In this document: positions 1 through 5,299 of the stretch, in pieces | Numbering within the stretch: the first letter of the stretch is position 1 | How the letters are laid out: each line of letters opens with the position of its first letter | Origin: DAOTTY01 sp034437575 | Lineage (GTDB): Bacteria > Chloroflexota > Anaerolineae > Aggregatilineales > Phototrophicaceae | DNA: 6,019 nt | Direction of reading: 5' to 3' | NCBI GenBank assembly: GCA_034437575.1 | Contig: DAOTTY010000363.1 | Coordinates: 1 to 6,019 of the forward strand | Notes under the pieces: model-generated | What the model was told of the DNA's origin: nothing | Seen by the model: only the letters and a program-made list of their open reading frames with translations | The model's database searches: none | Translations under genes and position numbers: made by a program

Positions 1-3
1 CCC

Positions 4-969
4 ATGACCAACAACCTACAGCAAGACGCAAACAAAGACAAAAAACCCGAAACCCGCACCCTCGAAACCGAGTGGGTGCAGGCGTTCGATCAACTGGAGC
101 AGTTCGGCGTGAATGTGGCCCACTGGCTGAACCAGCTTGGCATTGGTGCCGATGCTGACTTGCAGCACATGACATTGGCAGAGCCGGTGAACGGTGCGGC
201 CCGTGCCAAAGTGAAGCTGGATATGACGATTGGCGCGGCCCGCATCCAGGCGCTGCCCGCAAACAGCACGAACCTGGTAGAAGCGGAGATTGTATCCATT
301 GGCACCGTCGAAATGGCCGCCACCACCGAGGGCGACGTGAAGTCTGTGCGGCTGCGCCAGCGCCGCAACACAGATGACCTGTTCAAGCCAGTCAAAGATG
401 CGGTGGATACCGTCGCCCGCATTGACGAACTGCAATGGGCGGTGGGCCTATCGCCCGATGTGCCGATGTCGCTGGAAGTGGGCGCGGGCCTGACGATTGC
501 CAAGCTGGACTTTACTGGCTTGCAGCTTTCGCGCTTGAAGATGGACGGCGGCACCGGGCATACAGTTATTACGCTGCCGGCCAGCGTCACCACTGCCGAT
601 ATTGACGGCGGCTTTGGCGTGCTGGATTTGCATGTGCCAGATGAGGCCAAAGTGACCCTGCACATGAACAACGGTGCCGGGGCAACCAACGTGTTCATTG
701 GGGATGCCAACGTCAAAGCGGAGATTGACGGCGGGGTGGGCAACTGCACGGTGGTCATCCCGGCAGATGCGGCGGTGCGCCTGCGGGCCGACAGCGGCCT
801 GGGCAACATCACCGTGCCACAGGCCATGCGCGAGGTCAAATTTGACACGGAGTTCATCAGTGAAAGCGGCGTGTGGCAAACGGGCGGCTTTGAGTTCGCC
901 GCCCGCAAAATCGACATTCGCTATGAAGGTGGGGTGGGCAGTTTGATTTTGCAGTACGCTGCCGGGTGA
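4..969 (+). CDS. Toast-rack domain protein (putative adhesin-like, DUF4097/LiaF-type fold)
   Basis: 321 aa, no characterised enzymatic role. Residues 1-20 are polar and charged, and 21-45 look like an amphipathic helix. Residues about 60-120 resemble the N-terminal toast-rack domain (alternating strands around a GAARIQAL segment). Residues about 155-321 form a strand-turn repeat with glycine turns at 159-162 (VGAG), 181-185 (DGGTG), 201-205 (DGGFG), 222-226 (NNGAG), 242-246 (DGGVG), 263-267 (DSGLG) and 308-312 (EGGVG). The central spacing alternates 20 and 21 residues, as expected for a beta-solenoid sheet stack. There is no signal peptide, transmembrane helix or lipobox, so it is probably cytosolic, unlike membrane-anchored LiaF relatives. 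The ATG at 4 is the only visible start, but the frame is open to the window edge and its ribosome site lies off-window, so the true start could be further upstream. Family assignment is from pattern recognition. Function is unknown: scaffold, binding or envelope-stress roles are all guesses. Confidence 0.8.
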   Translation: MTNNLQQDANKDKKPETRTLETEWVQAFDQLEQFGVNVAHWLNQLGIGADADLQHMTLAEPVNGAARAKVKLDMTIGAARIQALPANSTNLVEAEIVSIGTVEMAATTEGDVKSVRLRQRRNTDDLFKPVKDAVDTVARIDELQWAVGLSPDVPMSLEVGAGLTIAKLDFTGLQLSRLKMDGGTGHTVITLPASVTTADIDGGFGVLDLHVPDEAKVTLHMNNGAGATNVFIGDANVKAEIDGGVGNCTVVIPADAAVRLRADSGLGNITVPQAMREVKFDTEFISESGVWQTGGFEFAARKIDIRYEGGVGSLILQYAAG

Positions 970-1007
970 CGCGGGGCGGTCGCAGCCGAAGCATGGTCAC
1001 TTCCTGC

Positions 1008-1139
1008 CTTCCTACAAACAAAGCATTCAGGGAAAGGGCAAAAGTGGGCCTCCCCGCTGTTGTGTACCCATACCGCCAGCGGGGTGAGGGGCATAAAGCA
1101 AGTGCCCACGATGTTTTGTAGTCGTACCTTCTACAAACA
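1008..1139. repeat. Imperfect direct repeat with an inverted copy (CTACAAACA motif)
   Basis: CTTCCTACAAACA at 1008-1020 recurs as CTTCTACAAACA at 1128-1139, differing by one inserted C. The second copy is also the right arm of an inverted repeat: TGTTTTGTAG at 1112-1121 pairs with CTACAAACA at 1131-1139, with one bulged T and a 9-base loop. Three related copies within about 130 bases could be a binding-site cluster or a decayed element. The function is not known. Confidence 0.4.
1052..1084. repeat. Perfect 8-bp inverted repeat (hairpin)
   Basis: CCCCGCTG at 1052-1059 is the exact reverse complement of CAGCGGGG at 1077-1084, with a 17-base loop. The stem can be lengthened by pairing CCTC with GAGG across a small bulge. 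No T-run follows on either strand, so it does not look like an intrinsic terminator. It might protect the 3' end of the toast-rack mRNA or be a REP-like element. Confidence 0.45.
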
Positions 1140-1169
1140 GTCCCCGCAAAAATAGACGCCCGCAATCTG

Positions 1170-1198
1170 TTGACAGAGCGCAATAACCACGTCACACT
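1170..1198 (+). promoter_or_regulatory. Candidate sigma-70-type promoter with a perfect -35 box
   Basis: A consensus TTGACA lies at 1170-1175. With a 17-base spacer the -10 position reads CACACT (1193-1198), which keeps only the conserved second A and last T. Transcription from here would start near 1205 and give a leader of about 130 bases that includes the 1264-1292 hairpin. The weak -10 keeps confidence low. Confidence 0.3.
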
Positions 1199-1228
1199 CA
1201 ATGCGGCATTTTAATTTTCGTCACAATG

Positions 1229-1234
1229 TACAAT
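1229..1234 (+). promoter_or_regulatory. Candidate -10 element upstream of dppD
   Basis: TACAAT (five of six matches to TATAAT) sits in the most AT-rich part of the intergenic region, about 100 bases before the start codon. No good -35 lies 16-18 bases upstream (GCATTT at 1206-1211 is poor), so it may need an activator or be fortuitous. A start near 1241 would place the 1264-1292 hairpin about 25 bases into the message. Confidence 0.35.
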
Positions 1235-1263
1235 AATCAGCCACCTTAGCTTAAAAACGTCTC

Positions 1264-1292
1264 GTAGTGCGGCTGTGTGACGGCCCCACTAC
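1264..1292 (+). promoter_or_regulatory. Strong hairpin in the dppD leader
   Basis: GTAGTG at 1264-1269 pairs with CACTAC at 1287-1292. After one C-C mismatch, GGCTG (1271-1275) pairs with CGGCC (1281-1285), including one G-U pair, closing a 5-base loop. This makes 11 pairs in 29 bases. It ends 27 bases before the Shine-Dalgarno and is not followed by a T-run, so it is more likely a leader structure, mRNA stabiliser or operator-like dyad than a terminator. Confidence 0.5.
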
Positions 1293-1319
1293 AGCCAAAC
1301 CCAGCCAACCTCTGAATCC

Positions 1320-1327
1320 AGAAGGAG
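1320..1327 (+). promoter_or_regulatory. Ribosome binding site of dppD-like gene
   Basis: AGAAGGAG ends 7 bases before the GTG at 1335. A second in-frame GTG at 1341 would be 13 bases away, so this site decides in favour of the GTG at 1335. Confidence 0.75.
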
Positions 1328-1334
1328 ACAACCC

Positions 1335-2369
1335 GTGGGTGTGTTACTCGACGTACAAGACCTCGTCGTCCGCTTTTACACGCAAGAAGGCGTGGTCTAT
1401 GCGGTTAACGGCGTCAGCTACACTGTAAATGAAGGCGAAACGCTCGGCATTGTGGGGGAAAGCGGCAGCGGCAAGAGCGTCCACGTATTGGCGATGATGG
1501 GCCTCATCCCGCAGCCCCCCGGCAAGGTAGAGCGCGGCCAGGTGACATTCGAGGGCCGCGACCTGCTCAAGCTGTCGCAGCGGCAGTTGCGTGCCATTCG
1601 CGGCGACCAGATCGCCATGATCTTCCAGGACCCGATGACCTCGCTCAACCCGGTGCTTACCGTTGGCAGCCAAATCACCGAGGCCATCCGGCTGCACAAG
1701 GGCTTTAGCCAGCGGGATGCCCGCAAGCGCACCGTGCAACTGCTCGATATGGTGGGCATTGCCGACGCCGCCCGCCGCCTGGACGACTACCCGCACCAGT
1801 TTAGCGGCGGGATGCGCCAGCGCGTGATGATTGCGATGGGCCTGAGCTGTGACCCCAAGCTACTGATTGCCGATGAGCCGACAACAGCGCTGGACGTGAC
1901 GATTCAGGCACAGATTATTGACCTGGTGAAAGACCTCAAAGAAGAACTGGGCATGGCCATGATCTGGATTACGCACGACCTGGGCGTGGTGGCTGGCATT
2001 GCCGATTTCATCAATGTGATGTACGCAGGCATGATTATGGAACGCGGCCCTATCGAGAAGGTGTTCGGTGACCCGGCCAATGCCTACACACTGGGCCTGC
2101 TTAACAGCCTGCCGCGCCTGGATAGGAGCGCCGCCCAGCAGCGCCTTGTGCAAATCGAAGGCAGCCCGCCCGATATGCGTGTAGAACCTGTTGGCGACCC
2201 GTTTGCGCCGCGCAACGTGTGGGCCACCGAGCGCGACTACCAGGAAATACCGCCCCTGCGTGCCGTCGATGACGACAACCCCGATCACCTGACGCGAGCC
2301 TGGTACGACCTGCGCGAAATCCGTAAGACTGAAGAGGCGAAAGCCGCAGCCCAGGAGGTCGGTAACTGA
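1335..2369 (+). CDS. dppD: Dipeptide/oligopeptide ABC transporter ATP-binding protein, DppD/OppD-like
   Basis: 344 aa, GTG start. One of the two cytoplasmic ATPases that power a peptide/nickel-family ABC importer; it hydrolyses ATP while docked on a permease pair. Visible motifs: Walker A GESGSGKS (41-48), Q-loop Gln98 in FQDPMTSLNP, signature FSGGMRQR (156-163), Walker B LLIADEP (176-182, catalytic Glu181), D-loop ALD (185-187) and switch His214. The C-terminal oligopeptide-family extension (about 240-344) keeps its frame: GDPFAPRN at 287-294 aligns with the usual GCPFAPRC. However, the cysteines that many relatives carry are replaced by Asp288, Asn294, Asp301 and apparently Ala322. Only one cysteine (Cys172) remains. 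All ATPase residues are intact, so it should be active. It shares one base with the next gene. Substrate cannot be told from the ATPase; dipeptide, oligopeptide, nickel or sugar import all occur in this family. Confidence 0.93.
   Translation: MGVLLDVQDLVVRFYTQEGVVYAVNGVSYTVNEGETLGIVGESGSGKSVHVLAMMGLIPQPPGKVERGQVTFEGRDLLKLSQRQLRAIRGDQIAMIFQDPMTSLNPVLTVGSQITEAIRLHKGFSQRDARKRTVQLLDMVGIADAARRLDDYPHQFSGGMRQRVMIAMGLSCDPKLLIADEPTTALDVTIQAQIIDLVKDLKEELGMAMIWITHDLGVVAGIADFINVMYAGMIMERGPIEKVFGDPANAYTLGLLNSLPRLDRSAAQQRLVQIEGSPPDMRVEPVGDPFAPRNVWATERDYQEIPPLRAVDDDNPDHLTRAWYDLREIRKTEEAKAAAQEVGN
2353..2359 (+). promoter_or_regulatory. Ribosome binding site of dppF-like gene, inside the dppD end
   Basis: A full-consensus AGGAGGT lies within the last codons of the upstream gene, 9 bases before the ATG at 2369. 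It selects that ATG over in-frame ATG codons at residues 12 and 16, and shows that the second ATPase has its own efficient initiation as well as possible coupling. Confidence 0.8.
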
Positions 2370-3343
2370 TGGTTAACGCAGACATTCGTTCCACGCACGA
2401 GATGAAAGTGGCGATGGGTGAACCGCTCGTCGAAGTGAATCACCTCATCAAGCACTTCCCCATTACCAGTGGCATCATCTTCCAGCGCGAAGTAGGTGCC
2501 GTCAAAGCGGTGGATGACATCACCTTTACCATTTACGCGGGCGAAACGCTGGGCCTTGTGGGTGAGAGCGGCAGTGGCAAAAGCACCACAGGCCGCACAA
2601 TTTTGCAGTTGCACAAGCCCACTGGCGGGCAGGTGCTGTTTGAAGGCCAGGATTTGGTGACAATGGGGCCAAGCGAACTGCGCCGGATGCGCCGCCGGAT
2701 GCAGATGATCTTCCAGGACCCGTATGCGTCGCTCAACCCGCGTATGACGGTAGGCCGCATTGTGAGCGAGCCGCTTCGCATCCACAACGTGATGCCCAAT
2801 CAGAAGGAACAGCGGGAATACGTGGAACGACTGCTGGAGCGCGTGGGCCTAAACCCGTACTATACCAACCGCTTTCCGCATGAGTTTAGCGGGGGCCAGC
2901 GGCAGCGTGTGGGCATTGCGCGGGCGCTGGCGCTCAACCCCACGTTCATCGTCGCCGACGAGCCAATCAGTGCGCTGGATGTGTCGATTCAGGCGCAGGT
3001 GGTTAACTTGCTGCAAGATTTGCAGCAGGAGTTCCAGTTGACGTTCCTGTTTATTGCCCACGACCTGAGCATGATCCGTTACATTTGCGACCGGGTGGCC
3101 GTGATGTACAAGGGTAAAATTGTGGAACTGGCGCAAACCGATGATCTGTACGATAACCCGATTCATCCCTACACCCGTGACCTGCTGTCTGCGGTGCCCA
3201 TCCCCGACCCGGAAATCGAAAAAGACCGCCGCCGCAACATCAGCACGCCAGAGCAGTACCTGGAAGAAACATCCGCGCTGGTTGAAGTCGCGCCCGGTCA
3301 CTATGTTGCCGAATCAAAAGCGCATCTGGCAAAGGCCGTTTAG
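2369..3343 (+). CDS. dppF: Dipeptide/oligopeptide ABC transporter ATP-binding protein, DppF/OppF-like
   Basis: 324 aa. Second ATPase of the importer, expected to form a heterodimer with the preceding product. Motifs: Walker A GESGSGKS (65-72), Q-loop Gln116 in FQDPYASLNP, signature FSGGQRQR (173-180), Walker B FIVADEP (193-199, catalytic Glu198), D-loop ALD (202-204) and switch His231. The oligopeptide-type C-terminal segment follows: NPIHPYTRDLL at 263-273. After the basic run RRR (287-289) it goes straight to a tail ending PGHYVAE (309-315). The cysteine-bearing insert (GCxFHxRC type) found in many DppF/OppF proteins is absent, and the protein has a single cysteine (Cys240). The start overlaps the dppD stop by one base (TGATG). 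The N-terminal 16 residues precede the usual start of the domain and could be partly dispensable. Substrate is unknown; the permease and binding-protein genes are not in the window. Confidence 0.93.
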   Translation: MVNADIRSTHEMKVAMGEPLVEVNHLIKHFPITSGIIFQREVGAVKAVDDITFTIYAGETLGLVGESGSGKSTTGRTILQLHKPTGGQVLFEGQDLVTMGPSELRRMRRRMQMIFQDPYASLNPRMTVGRIVSEPLRIHNVMPNQKEQREYVERLLERVGLNPYYTNRFPHEFSGGQRQRVGIARALALNPTFIVADEPISALDVSIQAQVVNLLQDLQQEFQLTFLFIAHDLSMIRYICDRVAVMYKGKIVELAQTDDLYDNPIHPYTRDLLSAVPIPDPEIEKDRRRNISTPEQYLEETSALVEVAPGHYVAESKAHLAKAV

Positions 3344-3357
3344 GGGTAATGGCTCAG

Positions 3358-3402
3358 CCCTCGCCCCGCGAAGCTGTGGAGGAGGGGGATTTAGGGGGCG
3401 GG
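3358..3402. repeat. G-rich block with possible long-loop stem, likely dispersed repeat fragment
   Basis: Just after the dppF stop, the top strand carries two G5 runs separated by ATTTA (3384-3398), followed by GGG (3400-3402). GCCCC at 3363-3367 can pair with GGGGC at 3395-3399, and CCC at 3358-3360 with GGG at 3400-3402. The composition differs sharply from the coding DNA and resembles the G5-ATTTA-G5 type of intergenic repeat seen in various bacteria. Membership in a repeat family is an inference that needs a genome-wide search. Confidence 0.3.
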
Positions 3403-3411
3403 TGCAATACT

Positions 3412-3457
3412 GTAGGATGTGCTTAGCACCTGAGTCGTTACGTTCAGGTTATCCTAC
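3412..3457. repeat. Interrupted palindrome, REP-like hairpin
   Basis: Outer arms GTAGGAT (3412-3418) and ATCCTAC (3451-3457) are perfect reverse complements. Inner arms ACCTGA (3428-3433) and TCAGGT (3444-3449) are also perfect, with a 10-base loop. The left side carries a 9-base insert (3419-3427), and the overlapping TGCTTAGCA (3420-3428) is a small odd-length palindrome that competes for the first base of the inner arm. The nested layout suggests a structured intergenic repeat rather than a terminator, since no T-run follows. Confidence 0.5.
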
Positions 3458-3473
3458 CCAATGGTTGACGCAG

Positions 3474-3496
3474 AGGGATGCCACCCAGGCATTTTT
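3474..3496 (+). terminator. Weak intrinsic terminator candidate
   Basis: ATGCC (3478-3482) pairs with GGCAT (3488-3492) around a 5-base loop and runs directly into TTTT (3493-3496). The stem could extend through G-U pairs to position 3474. It is a plausible end for dppD-dppF transcripts, about 130 bases after the stop codon, but the stem is short. Confidence 0.35.
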
Positions 3497-3528
3497 ACTT
3501 ATGTTTCACTCATCTGCCTGCCGTTTTT

Positions 3529-3536
3529 CCCCCCCC
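3529..3536. repeat. C8 homopolymer
   Basis: Eight C residues follow a T5 run (3524-3528) about 75 bases upstream of the GNAT start. Homopolymers of this length are prone to length variation and to sequencing error. Its location between genes means that no reading frame is affected. Confidence 0.6.
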
Positions 3537-3540
3537 TCAC

Positions 3541-3558
3541 CTTAATTTAAGTTATAAA
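3541..3558 (+). promoter_or_regulatory. Candidate -10 element with overlapping palindrome, GNAT operon
   Basis: TATAAA at 3553-3558 lies in a sharply AT-rich patch about 54 bases before the GNAT start. The adjoining CTTAATTTAAG (3541-3551) is a perfect odd-length palindrome and could be an operator. The expected -35 region falls in the C8 run and does not match consensus, so the promoter assignment is tentative. Confidence 0.35.
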
Positions 3559-3598
3559 ATAAAGGGAAGGATGGCAGCCGTTTCGATTTCGGTTCAAT

Positions 3599-3606
3599 AG
3601 GAAGGG
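3599..3606 (+). promoter_or_regulatory. Ribosome binding site of GNAT gene
   Basis: AGGAAGGG ends 5 bases before the GTG at 3612. This purine block supports the GTG as the start rather than an internal ATG (residue 10 or later), which would cut off the first strand of the GNAT fold. Confidence 0.65.
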
Positions 3607-3611
3607 TCACC

Positions 3612-4040
3612 GTGCATATTCATGTGGAACGGGCGGCAATGGACGACGTTCAGGCGATGTGGGCCATCGCGGAGCAGGCGGGGGACAACCCGGACATGCG
3701 GGCGATACTCATGGACAACGTGGATAAGCGGAATGTTTACGTCGCCAAAACGGGGTTTACCATAGTGGGTTTGGCCACAAGGGAAAACACCTTCTTCGGC
3801 TACCCGTATATTGCCACCCTACACACGGACCCGGACTATCAAAATCATGCAGTGGCAGCCCTACTGATCGAGTATCTGGTAAAAACCAACCCGGCTGATC
3901 GCCTGTTTGCCAGTGCTGCGGCCAGCGATGAAACGCGCAAGTACATGTACAGCAAGCTCGGCTTCCAGCGCAGCGGCATGGTGTATCACGTCAACCCGAC
4001 TAGCGAGTCCGAGATTATTTTCGTCAGGTTATTGACATGA
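3612..4040 (+). CDS. GNAT family N-acetyltransferase
   Basis: 142 aa, GTG start. Predicted to move an acetyl group from acetyl-CoA to an unknown amine; acts in the cytoplasm. The GNAT order is visible: first strand and helix (2-24, HVERAAMDDVQAMWAIAEQA), central strands (41-56), strand beta-4 (67-72, IATLHT), motif A with the acetyl-CoA pyrophosphate loop (76-82) and its helix (83-91), then a late helix and strand ending in YMYSKLGFQRSG (111-122), where a tyrosine and the LGF turn are typical. The pyrophosphate loop reads QNHAVA (77-82) instead of the usual Q/RxxGxG/A, so the first glycine is Ala80. This may weaken or alter cofactor binding. The length is normal for a single-domain GNAT. Its last four bases overlap the next start (ATGA), so it heads a three-gene operon. 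Substrate and partner are unknown. Confidence 0.8.
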   Translation: MHIHVERAAMDDVQAMWAIAEQAGDNPDMRAILMDNVDKRNVYVAKTGFTIVGLATRENTFFGYPYIATLHTDPDYQNHAVAALLIEYLVKTNPADRLFASAAASDETRKYMYSKLGFQRSGMVYHVNPTSESEIIFVRLLT

Positions 4041-4612
4041 CTGCGACCTACACCAACATCACCTTGTTAGACGTGCCCCAGGATGAAGCCGCCGCGTGGC
4101 TGGCCCAAAGCGGCTACACGGCGGCGGTTTCCCCTATGATTGATGACATCACGGTTGTGTATGACAACGTGCTGGCAGAGTGGGACGAAGATGAAGAACC
4201 CCTGCTGGAACTGCTCAAGCTCACGTCAGAAGTGAGCTATGAGTTGGGCTGCACCGCGTGGCTGGTCATCGTGGATGACGATGCGGTGCTGCTGTATTCG
4301 CTTTATGCAGACGGCGACCTGAAAGACAGCTATGGCGTAAAAGCGGGCGAAGCGCCCGATGGTGGTAACCCGGTGCTGTTGGTCGAAACATTCCAGGCCC
4401 CGCGCCGCACCGTCAAAACGATTCGCGCCCTGCTCAAGCGTGACCTGACCGGCCCCGCCTCAGAGCGGCACGCGCAGCTACTGGACGCACTCGATTTGCT
4501 GCCGCTGGCGCTGCGGGCCAGCTACGCTGCAATTCAAGCGGGCACGCTGCCTGAGGGCATCAGCAGCCATGACGACCTCATGTACGTCACGGCAGACGAC
4601 GACAACGCATGA
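4037..4612 (+). CDS. Conserved hypothetical protein, first copy of tandem paralogue pair
   Basis: 191 aa, acidic, no recognised catalytic motif, no signal peptide or membrane helix. It aligns almost without gaps to the next protein; by eye about one third of residues are identical. Shared blocks: YTNITL (5-10), VSPxxDDxTVxYxN (31-44), a hydrophobic strand pair AWLVIVDDDAVLLYSLY (74-90) followed by a DG turn, RHxxLxDAL (144-152) and a terminal DxxYV (180-184). The pattern suggests a small alpha/beta fold. I associate it with families annotated as hypothetical in Chloroflexota and neighbouring phyla, but this is memory rather than a search. The start ATG lies inside the GNAT stop (ATGA), and no strong Shine-Dalgarno precedes it, so translation probably depends on coupling. 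The acidic stretch WDEDEEP (49-55) is richer in acidic residues than the matching part of the second copy. Function unknown; the context allows a partner or substrate of the GNAT enzyme, which is speculative. Confidence 0.85.
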   Translation: MTATYTNITLLDVPQDEAAAWLAQSGYTAAVSPMIDDITVVYDNVLAEWDEDEEPLLELLKLTSEVSYELGCTAWLVIVDDDAVLLYSLYADGDLKDSYGVKAGEAPDGGNPVLLVETFQAPRRTVKTIRALLKRDLTGPASERHAQLLDALDLLPLALRASYAAIQAGTLPEGISSHDDLMYVTADDDNA

Positions 4613-5184
4613 CCACCCACTACACCAACATCACGCTGTACGGCGTGGCACAGGCAGACGTGGTGGCGTGGTGCCAGCACAACCGCGTCCATGCGTATGT
4701 GTCGCCCACTGTGGACGACGTGACCGTCATCTACGAAAACGCGCTGCGCGAAAACGAACACACCGACCACCCGCTGGAAGCGCTGCTGGCCCTGGCCGCC
4801 AAAGCATCAGTCGATTTGCTGGTGCCCGCGCTGATCGCCATCATCACCAATGATGACCTGTTCATGTATGTGCTGTACCTGGACGGGCAGATGATTGACA
4901 ACTACATGTCGTATACGGACAAGCCGCCCGTCAAAGGGGATGAGGCTTTGCTGGCGGGCATCTACGACGCGGAAGGCGAAATCAGGCGGGTGCGGGCCGC
5001 CCTGCGCCGCGATAGCTTCACCAGTGCAACAGACCGCCACATCGAACTCATGGACGCGCTGGTGCTGCCGCCGCTGATGATCGACATGGGCTTCGCCTAC
5101 CTGGAAGAAGGCGAAAAGCCACACGGTGTAGACGATAACAACGATGTGCTGTACGTGAACCCGCTGGAAGATGCCGAATCGTAA
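4609..5184 (+). CDS. Conserved hypothetical protein, second copy of tandem paralogue pair
   Basis: 191 aa, the same length as the upstream paralogue. Conserved blocks: YTNITL (5-10), VSPTVDDVTVIYEN (31-44), strand pair ALIAIITNDDLFMYVLY (74-90) with the DG turn at 92-93, DRHIELMDAL (142-151) and a C-terminal part GFAYLEEGEKP (161-171) leading to DVLYV (179-183). The two copies have diverged most in the helix at 22-28 and in the 100-125 loop, which may carry specificity. The start overlaps the upstream stop by four bases (ATGA), and there is no clear Shine-Dalgarno, again implying re-initiation by the same ribosomes. This arose by tandem gene duplication followed by divergence; the equal length and matching starts make independent origin unlikely. 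Whether the two products form a heterodimer is an untested inference. Last gene of its operon; a terminator candidate follows at 5354-5386. Confidence 0.85.
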   Translation: MTTHYTNITLYGVAQADVVAWCQHNRVHAYVSPTVDDVTVIYENALRENEHTDHPLEALLALAAKASVDLLVPALIAIITNDDLFMYVLYLDGQMIDNYMSYTDKPPVKGDEALLAGIYDAEGEIRRVRAALRRDSFTSATDRHIELMDALVLPPLMIDMGFAYLEEGEKPHGVDDNNDVLYVNPLEDAES

Positions 5185-5224
5185 CAGGTGTATGATACGC
5201 CCCTTTAATTCCCTCAGCCCATCA

Positions 5225-5242
5225 AACGTGCGGCTGCACGTT
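5225..5242. repeat. Perfect 7-bp hairpin downstream of the paralogue operon
   Basis: AACGTGC (5225-5231) and GCACGTT (5236-5242) are exact reverse complements around the loop GGCT, about 40 bases after the last stop codon of the operon. There is no T-tract, so it may act as a 3'-end stabiliser or be an early, inefficient pause site. Confidence 0.45.
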
Positions 5243-5299
5243 CGCACAATCTGCATAGATTCTCGTAGGGATGCCCAACGGGGTGTTTGTCGTGTGTGT

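Larger units (their letters stand above)
970..1334. other. 365-base intergenic region upstream of the dppD-dppF operon
   Basis: No credible gene is seen on either strand; the reverse-strand open frames here run antisense into the toast-rack gene and have no family resemblance. The region holds a perfect 8-bp inverted repeat (1052-1084), a bulged inverted repeat (1112-1139) whose right arm echoes a motif at 1008-1020, two weak promoter candidates (1170-1198 and 1229-1234), and a strong hairpin (1264-1292) in the probable leader of the next gene. No hairpin followed by a T-tract is found after the toast-rack stop codon, so that gene has no obvious intrinsic terminator. Confidence 0.7.

Noticed and set aside
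1112..1139. Possible intrinsic terminator for the toast-rack gene
   Set aside because: The stem is bulged and AT-rich, and the bases after it (GTCCCCGC) contain no T-tract.
857..1201. Reverse-strand open frame of 114 codons covering part of the first intergenic region
   Set aside because: It overlaps the toast-rack gene antisense, has an arginine/cysteine-rich composition typical of shadow frames, no ribosome site worth the name and no family resemblance.
2285..2785. Reverse-strand open frame of 166 codons across the dppD/dppF junction
   Set aside because: Antisense to two clearly real ATPase genes; its His/Ala-rich product is typical of the complement of GC-rich coding DNA.
3358..3457. CRISPR-like or tRNA-like structure in the spacer after dppF
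   Set aside because: There is no repeated unit with spacers, and the nested palindrome lacks any acceptor, anticodon or T-arm arrangement.
3120..3545. Forward open frame of 141 codons running from within dppF into the spacer
   Set aside because: It reads dppF in the wrong frame and then passes through the repeat structures; no domain, and no convincing start signal.
3612..5184. Toxin-antitoxin module of the GNAT type
   Set aside because: GNAT toxins are usually paired with a small upstream DNA-binding (RHH/DUF1778) antitoxin. None is present here, and the downstream 191-residue proteins show no DNA-binding motif.
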